Source: CAZIVO01 sp964542765 (GTDB lineage Bacteria; Planctomycetota; UBA1135; UBA2386). From it: a stretch of 17,761 nucleotides of DNA. Positions within the stretch are counted from its first letter, which is position 1, and each line of letters starts with the position of its first letter. The notes below the pieces were generated by a model, which was given only the letters and a program-made list of their open reading frames with translations, did not search any database and was not told where the DNA came from. The stretch lies in contig CAZIVO010000075.1 in NCBI GenBank assembly GCA_964542765.1, positions 1 to 17,761 of the forward strand, in the 5' to 3' direction. A program made the position numbers and the translations under genes. Below, one piece after another: positions 14,601 to 17,761 of the stretch.

Positions 14601-16250
14601 ATGACTGATATCGGCCCTATCGAACTGAGCGAGAGCCTTGCTCTTTTGTTTGAAGAGGTGAGGGCGAATGACATGCTGAACCCCGAAATCGAGCGGGCTA
14701 AACGCGAGTTTTTCGGGGTGGTGGGAAATGTTGGCGAGATTCCAATCGAGGGAGCGGCCGAGCATCGTTTCATCGAATGGTACTTGCTGGAGCGGTACAG
14801 CGAGGTTCTGGGCGGGGTGCCGGCGCGCATCTTGTTGCCAGACCGGGATGAGCCAATCGCTGAGTTATTCGAGCAAAGTATCGTCGGTGTGTTTCTGGTT
14901 GAGGCAGTGACGAAGACCGATGTCCGGCTGCGCGACCTGCAAGAGGACTCTGGTTTCGATCTAGACACCGCCGAAGGCTTGAAGGCTCAGCCGGGAGACC
15001 TCTTGATAGGACGTTTATTTTCAGACGCAGCCACCACGTCGATTCCCTCCGTGGCCATGGCCTTGCAATCAAGGGGAACTGAACTTGCGCAGGCGTTGCA
15101 ACGCGATTTGGCGAGGCTGAATCTCGAGAAGCGTTTGACCCAGGCCGAGCTGGAGCACTTGTTCTTCCGGGGAAGAGACACATCGGCCGATGCAGCCGCC
15201 TCGAGCGTTCCGCTCGAACATCTCGAGGCCGATCTCGAGCGCTACATCCACGAGGCTGGAGGTGTCGAGTGGCAGGCCACCGAGATCAGCACCGCCTTGC
15301 GGGAGTCGCCGAACCCGGCTGAGGTGGTGGAGCCTTTGCTTGACGAGATCGCCTTCGAGACGGCAGCTGACATCGATCAGTTGCGCACCCTTTTGATACA
15401 GATCTGGAATGCACACCGCCCCGATGACGTGCTGGTGGAGGCTATCCCCACCGCGTCTCCGAGTCTTTCGCCGGAAGAGCCGTTGGGGGAGTCGCTGGCG
15501 CGCCGGATCGAGGAGGGTATTGCAGGACAAGAGGACATGGAGACGGTCTTCGCTGAACTCGAGCAGGCGCTCGGAATGGAGGCTGAAGACGAGGAGGGCG
15601 TGCCGCGTATGCCCGAGGCGGGAGAGGACACCACAACCCCCATCGAGGGTGATCTGGAACCTCTGGTGGGGGAGTATCTCTGGGAAGAGAAATGTGACGA
15701 GGGCCCGGAGAAGGCAACGCTTAACTCCCTGGTTTCGCAGCAACGGGAGCTGCCGTTGCCGCGGATGAATCTGGAGTCCTTGGAAGCTACCGATCTGCTT
15801 CGTTTCCTCTTGGCGGCTTACCTTGCTTCACCACCGGATCGACGGTGCGAAGAGGTGCGAAATCGTTTCCAGATCTTGTCCAGTTTCTATGAGTGGGCTG
15901 AGCGCACGCAGTGCTACGAGCTGGCTCCAGTTCTGAAGGCCTGCGAGGATGCCTTCGTGACGGAGTTGGACCGCTTGCACCATGCCAGTCATGAGTTGAG
16001 CGAGGCAGATACACCCGATCCTGGAGCCACGCCCAGCCTGGTACGCGTGACCGATATTGGTCCTGAGGGCGTCATGGTCATGCTCTTGGGTGAGGAACCG
16101 GCGCTGCTTGTTCAGCGTGATGGAACCGAGGCCGAATTGCAGATCGGCGATCTGATACTGGGCGTCATCGATCGGACCAATGGCGCCGAAGTCCGGATCG
16201 GCGGCTTCGTACTGGTGCTTCCCGAGAGCGCGCAAGGCTTGATGGGCTAG
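14601..16250 (+). CDS. Uncharacterised acidic protein, 549 aa, two beta-barrel-like modules
   Basis: I cannot assign this protein. The start at 14601 is chosen over an upstream in-frame ATG (14571) because GGAG (14590-14593) lies 7 nt before it. Residues about 48-145 include FIEWYLLER, then VRLRDLQ and QPGDLLIGRLF, which read like a small beta-rich module. Residues about 145-285 are helical and charged. Residues about 287-372 are a very acidic, low-complexity linker. Residues 393-463 form a helical segment (RFLLAAYLASPPD, FYEWAERTQCYELAPVL). The end (479-549) is again beta-rich, with VRVTDIG and QIGDLILGVI echoing the N-terminal module. There is no signal peptide or membrane segment, so it is probably cytoplasmic. 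The N-terminal pattern recalls planctomycetal and clostridial proteins that carry a SEC-C motif at the other end, but none is seen here. It is divergent from the CvpA-like gene. Confidence 0.75.
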   Translation: MTDIGPIELSESLALLFEEVRANDMLNPEIERAKREFFGVVGNVGEIPIEGAAEHRFIEWYLLERYSEVLGGVPARILLPDRDEPIAELFEQSIVGVFLVEAVTKTDVRLRDLQEDSGFDLDTAEGLKAQPGDLLIGRLFSDAATTSIPSVAMALQSRGTELAQALQRDLARLNLEKRLTQAELEHLFFRGRDTSADAAASSVPLEHLEADLERYIHEAGGVEWQATEISTALRESPNPAEVVEPLLDEIAFETAADIDQLRTLLIQIWNAHRPDDVLVEAIPTASPSLSPEEPLGESLARRIEEGIAGQEDMETVFAELEQALGMEAEDEEGVPRMPEAGEDTTTPIEGDLEPLVGEYLWEEKCDEGPEKATLNSLVSQQRELPLPRMNLESLEATDLLRFLLAAYLASPPDRRCEEVRNRFQILSSFYEWAERTQCYELAPVLKACEDAFVTELDRLHHASHELSEADTPDPGATPSLVRVTDIGPEGVMVMLLGEEPALLVQRDGTEAELQIGDLILGVIDRTNGAEVRIGGFVLVLPESAQGLMG

Positions 16251-16295
16251 GGGCTATCAAGCCATAGGCAGGCTGCAGGGCCCTTTTGGGGCATT

Positions 16296-16321
16296 CATAA
16301 CTTCTGATAATATTTGTTATG
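16296..16321. promoter_or_regulatory. AT-rich inverted repeat overlapping a -10-like box
   Basis: CATAAC (16296-16301) and GTTATG (16316-16321) are perfect 6-bp inverted arms around 14 nt. The spacer holds GATAAT (16306-16311), a 5-of-6 match to a -10 box on the plus strand. The stretch is unusually AT-rich for this window and lies 30 nt before the thioesterase ATG. A plausible reading is a promoter with an overlapping operator, but no good -35 is found. Confidence 0.35.
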
Positions 16322-16350
16322 TAAAACTCACAATCTGTGGCCGGGGGCGA

Positions 16351-16788
16351 ATGTTTCAGCCCAGCTTCTATGATGAACTCATGGAAGGGTTCCCCATCAC
16401 GATTCGCCTCCCCGTCCTTTGGGGCGATATGGATGCCTTCGGTCACGTCAACAATGCCCGCTATTTTGTCTGGTTCGAGGCCGTGCGCCTGGAACTCTTT
16501 CAGCGCGTCCAACTGGCCTCCAGCGGCACGCCCGGCGTCGGTCCCATCCTTGCTCATGTCAGCTGTGACTTTCTCAAGCCAGTCGTCTGGCCGGCCGAGA
16601 TCATCGTTGGCACACGCGTAACCAGCTTTGGGCGGACCAGTTTCAAGATGGACTACGCCATCGCTCACGCCAGCCAGCCTGATGAACTGGTAGCTACTGG
16701 CGAAGGAGTGATCGTGCTGGTGAACTATGGCACCGGCGAAAAAATTCCGGTCTCGGAAGAGTTGAAGGCGGCGATCGAGGCTCTGTGA
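16351..16788 (+). CDS. Acyl-CoA thioesterase, hot-dog fold (4HBT family)
   Basis: A 145-aa single-domain hot-dog protein. The active-site region WGDMDAFGHVNNARY (24-38) is the classical 4HBT signature with the catalytic Asp, and the long helix follows with YFVWFEAVRLELF. Enzymes of this family hydrolyse acyl-CoA or 4-hydroxybenzoyl-CoA-type thioesters. The natural acyl chain cannot be told from sequence. The start at 16351 is the first ATG, and an in-frame ATG at 16381 (MEGFPITIRL) is also possible. The upstream GGGGGCGA is a weak ribosome site. The gene follows the 549-aa gene after 100 bp and an AT-rich promoter-like region. Its stop is 6 bp from the stop of the convergent ArsS-like gene, leaving no room for a shared terminator. 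Confidence 0.93.
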   Translation: MFQPSFYDELMEGFPITIRLPVLWGDMDAFGHVNNARYFVWFEAVRLELFQRVQLASSGTPGVGPILAHVSCDFLKPVVWPAEIIVGTRVTSFGRTSFKMDYAIAHASQPDELVATGEGVIVLVNYGTGEKIPVSEELKAAIEAL

Positions 16789-16794
16789 CCCGGT

Positions 16795-17761
16795 TCAGGC
16801 GGTGGCTCCGCCACATGAACTGCCCGAACCTGCCGTGCAACCGAGGCAGTGTTCGCCGGTGACGATCTCGCGGCTGGCCAGGGCAGCCTGATCGAAGTCA
16901 CCAAGCTGGCTCGGGGCATCGGGATGGACAGGCAGCCCGAGCATCTGATTGAAGTCACAGTCGTGGAGTCTGCCGTCGGGGCTGACCGAAATAAGATCGC
17001 GGCACATGACGTTTTGGGCTGCTACCGGGTTGAATGCCTCATCGAGGCCAGCGAGGTAAGCAGCCTCATTGCCCGAGCGCTGCAACCATTGCTGGAAGCG
17101 CGCGATCGGCATGTTGGTGATGCAGAAAAGATGGTCGAACTTGATCTGGAACTGGCGATCGAGTTCGAGGCGGTAGTCCATCTCGATCTGTTCCTGGTCG
17201 GCGGGCAGATAGGCCCCCGAGGGATTGTGAACGAGGTTCAAGATCAGGCCGGACTGTCCATCGCCGTAGCCGAGATCATTCAAACGACGCAGGCCTTCGA
17301 TGCTCTTGTCAAAGACTCCTGCCCCGCGCTGATTATCGGTTCGTTGCCGGCGCGGGTGTGGCAGGCTGGCGACCACGTCCACGCGTTGCGCAGCAAGAAA
17401 TTCTGCAAGAGTTTCCTGACCTGGTTCGAACAGCACCGAGAGGTTGCAGCGATCGATGATCTGCATGTCGAGGTGTCGCGCACGCTCGACGATGCGTCGA
17501 AATTGCGGGTGTAGTTCGGGAGCTCCGCCGGTCAGGTCGAGGGTATTGATGCTGCTGTGCTCGATGATCTCGAGCATCTGTCCGACCATCTCCTCCCCCA
17601 TATTGTCGCCAGGTCCGGTTCGGTGTGGCCCGGCATCGACATGGCAATGTCGGCAGGCTTGATTGCAGAGTTTGCCCAGATTCACCTGGAGGGTCTGCAC
17701 GGTCCGAGCCCGCAGCGGCAGGAGTTCCGCGACTTTCAGTTTCTGGTCGAAGCGATGCAAA
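16795..17761 (-). CDS. arsS: ArsS-type radical SAM protein (N-terminus beyond window)
   Basis: At least 321 codons are open to the window edge. The TTG at 17760 is in frame but need not be the start, and homologues normally have a few more residues, so the gene is 5'-incomplete. The radical SAM cluster motif CNQACRHC is at C32/C36/C39 of the visible part, inside LGKLCNQACRHCHVDAGP. The C-terminal half carries the family's second cysteine-rich region: MCRDLISV, LHDCDFNQMLGLP and the tail HCLGCTAGSGSSCGG. In the literature ArsS acts in arsenosugar biosynthesis after ArsM methylation, and some family members use selenocysteine. Here the DCDFNQ codon is TGT, so this is a cysteine form. No ars gene is visible in the window, though the upstream side is cut off. 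The family match is strong; the arsenic role here is inferred. Confidence 0.9.
   Translation of the reverse strand, partial: LHRFDQKLKVAELLPLRARTVQTLQVNLGKLCNQACRHCHVDAGPHRTGPGDNMGEEMVGQMLEIIEHSSINTLDLTGGAPELHPQFRRIVERARHLDMQIIDRCNLSVLFEPGQETLAEFLAAQRVDVVASLPHPRRQRTDNQRGAGVFDKSIEGLRRLNDLGYGDGQSGLILNLVHNPSGAYLPADQEQIEMDYRLELDRQFQIKFDHLFCITNMPIARFQQWLQRSGNEAAYLAGLDEAFNPVAAQNVMCRDLISVSPDGRLHDCDFNQMLGLPVHPDAPSQLGDFDQAALASREIVTGEHCLGCTAGSGSSCGGATA

Noticed and set aside
15069..15743. 224-aa open frame on the minus strand opposite the 549-aa gene
   Set aside because: The plus-strand frame has a proper Shine-Dalgarno and full-length coding; this one is Arg/Leu-rich antisense text.
16795..17761. Selenoprotein version of ArsS
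   Set aside because: The relevant site in DCDFNQ is TGT, and no in-frame TGA occurs before the terminal stop.

Overview
The window is about 17.8 kb of GC-rich bacterial chromosome with tightly packed genes. No tRNA, rRNA, CRISPR array or mobile element was seen. The gene families point to the PVC superphylum, most likely Planctomycetota. The indicators are an exported CotH-like kinase, a fusion of a methyltransferase-like domain to a PQQ-type beta-propeller, a secreted HEAT-repeat/von Willebrand A protein, and a LemA/M48 protease pair with extra zinc ribbons. This placement is an inference from family content, not from a marker gene.

Layout. (1) 1-935, minus: a secreted CotH-family protein that runs off the left edge. 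(2) 1211-3421, plus: an operon of a double zinc-ribbon protein, LemA and an HtpX-like M48 membrane protease, probably a membrane protein quality-control unit. (3) 3422-3672: an intergenic region with a palindrome, an inverted repeat and a promoter. (4) 3673-8141, plus: three overlapping genes, namely a large methyltransferase-like/beta-propeller protein, an NAD(P)-dependent epimerase and methionine-(R)-sulfoxide reductase MsrB. (5) 8211-10989, minus: an Nfu/NifU Fe-S scaffold protein and a HEAT/vWA secreted protein, each with its own promoter. (6) 11075-11975, plus, divergent from (5): a doubtful 96-aa ORF and a short protein resembling a histidine kinase core with a degraded ATPase, possibly a phosphotransferase. 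(7) 12026-14481, minus: thiC under a TPP riboswitch, preceded by a CvpA-family membrane protein. (8) 14601-16250, plus: a 549-aa acidic protein of unknown function. (9) 16351-16788, plus: a hot-dog thioesterase, convergent with (10) an ArsS-type radical SAM protein that runs off the right edge.

The most coherent new signal is in promoter architecture. Four genes without a clear Shine-Dalgarno sequence (3673, 8762, 10989 and 11075) each have a -10-like hexamer ending exactly 8 nt before the ATG, and three of them have a recognisable -35 at 17-nt spacing. This suggests leaderless transcription alongside SD-led translation (LemA, HtpX, MsrB, the 14601 gene and thiC). In thiC the Shine-Dalgarno overlaps the 3' strand of the TPP aptamer's closing helix.

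Most genes are recognisable housekeeping or lineage-typical families. I see no clear novel defence or biosynthetic system. The candidates for undescribed biology are the zinc-ribbon/LemA/HtpX operon, the beta-propeller protein with a degraded SAM-binding motif, the kinase-like locus at 11.1-12.0 kb and the 549-aa protein.
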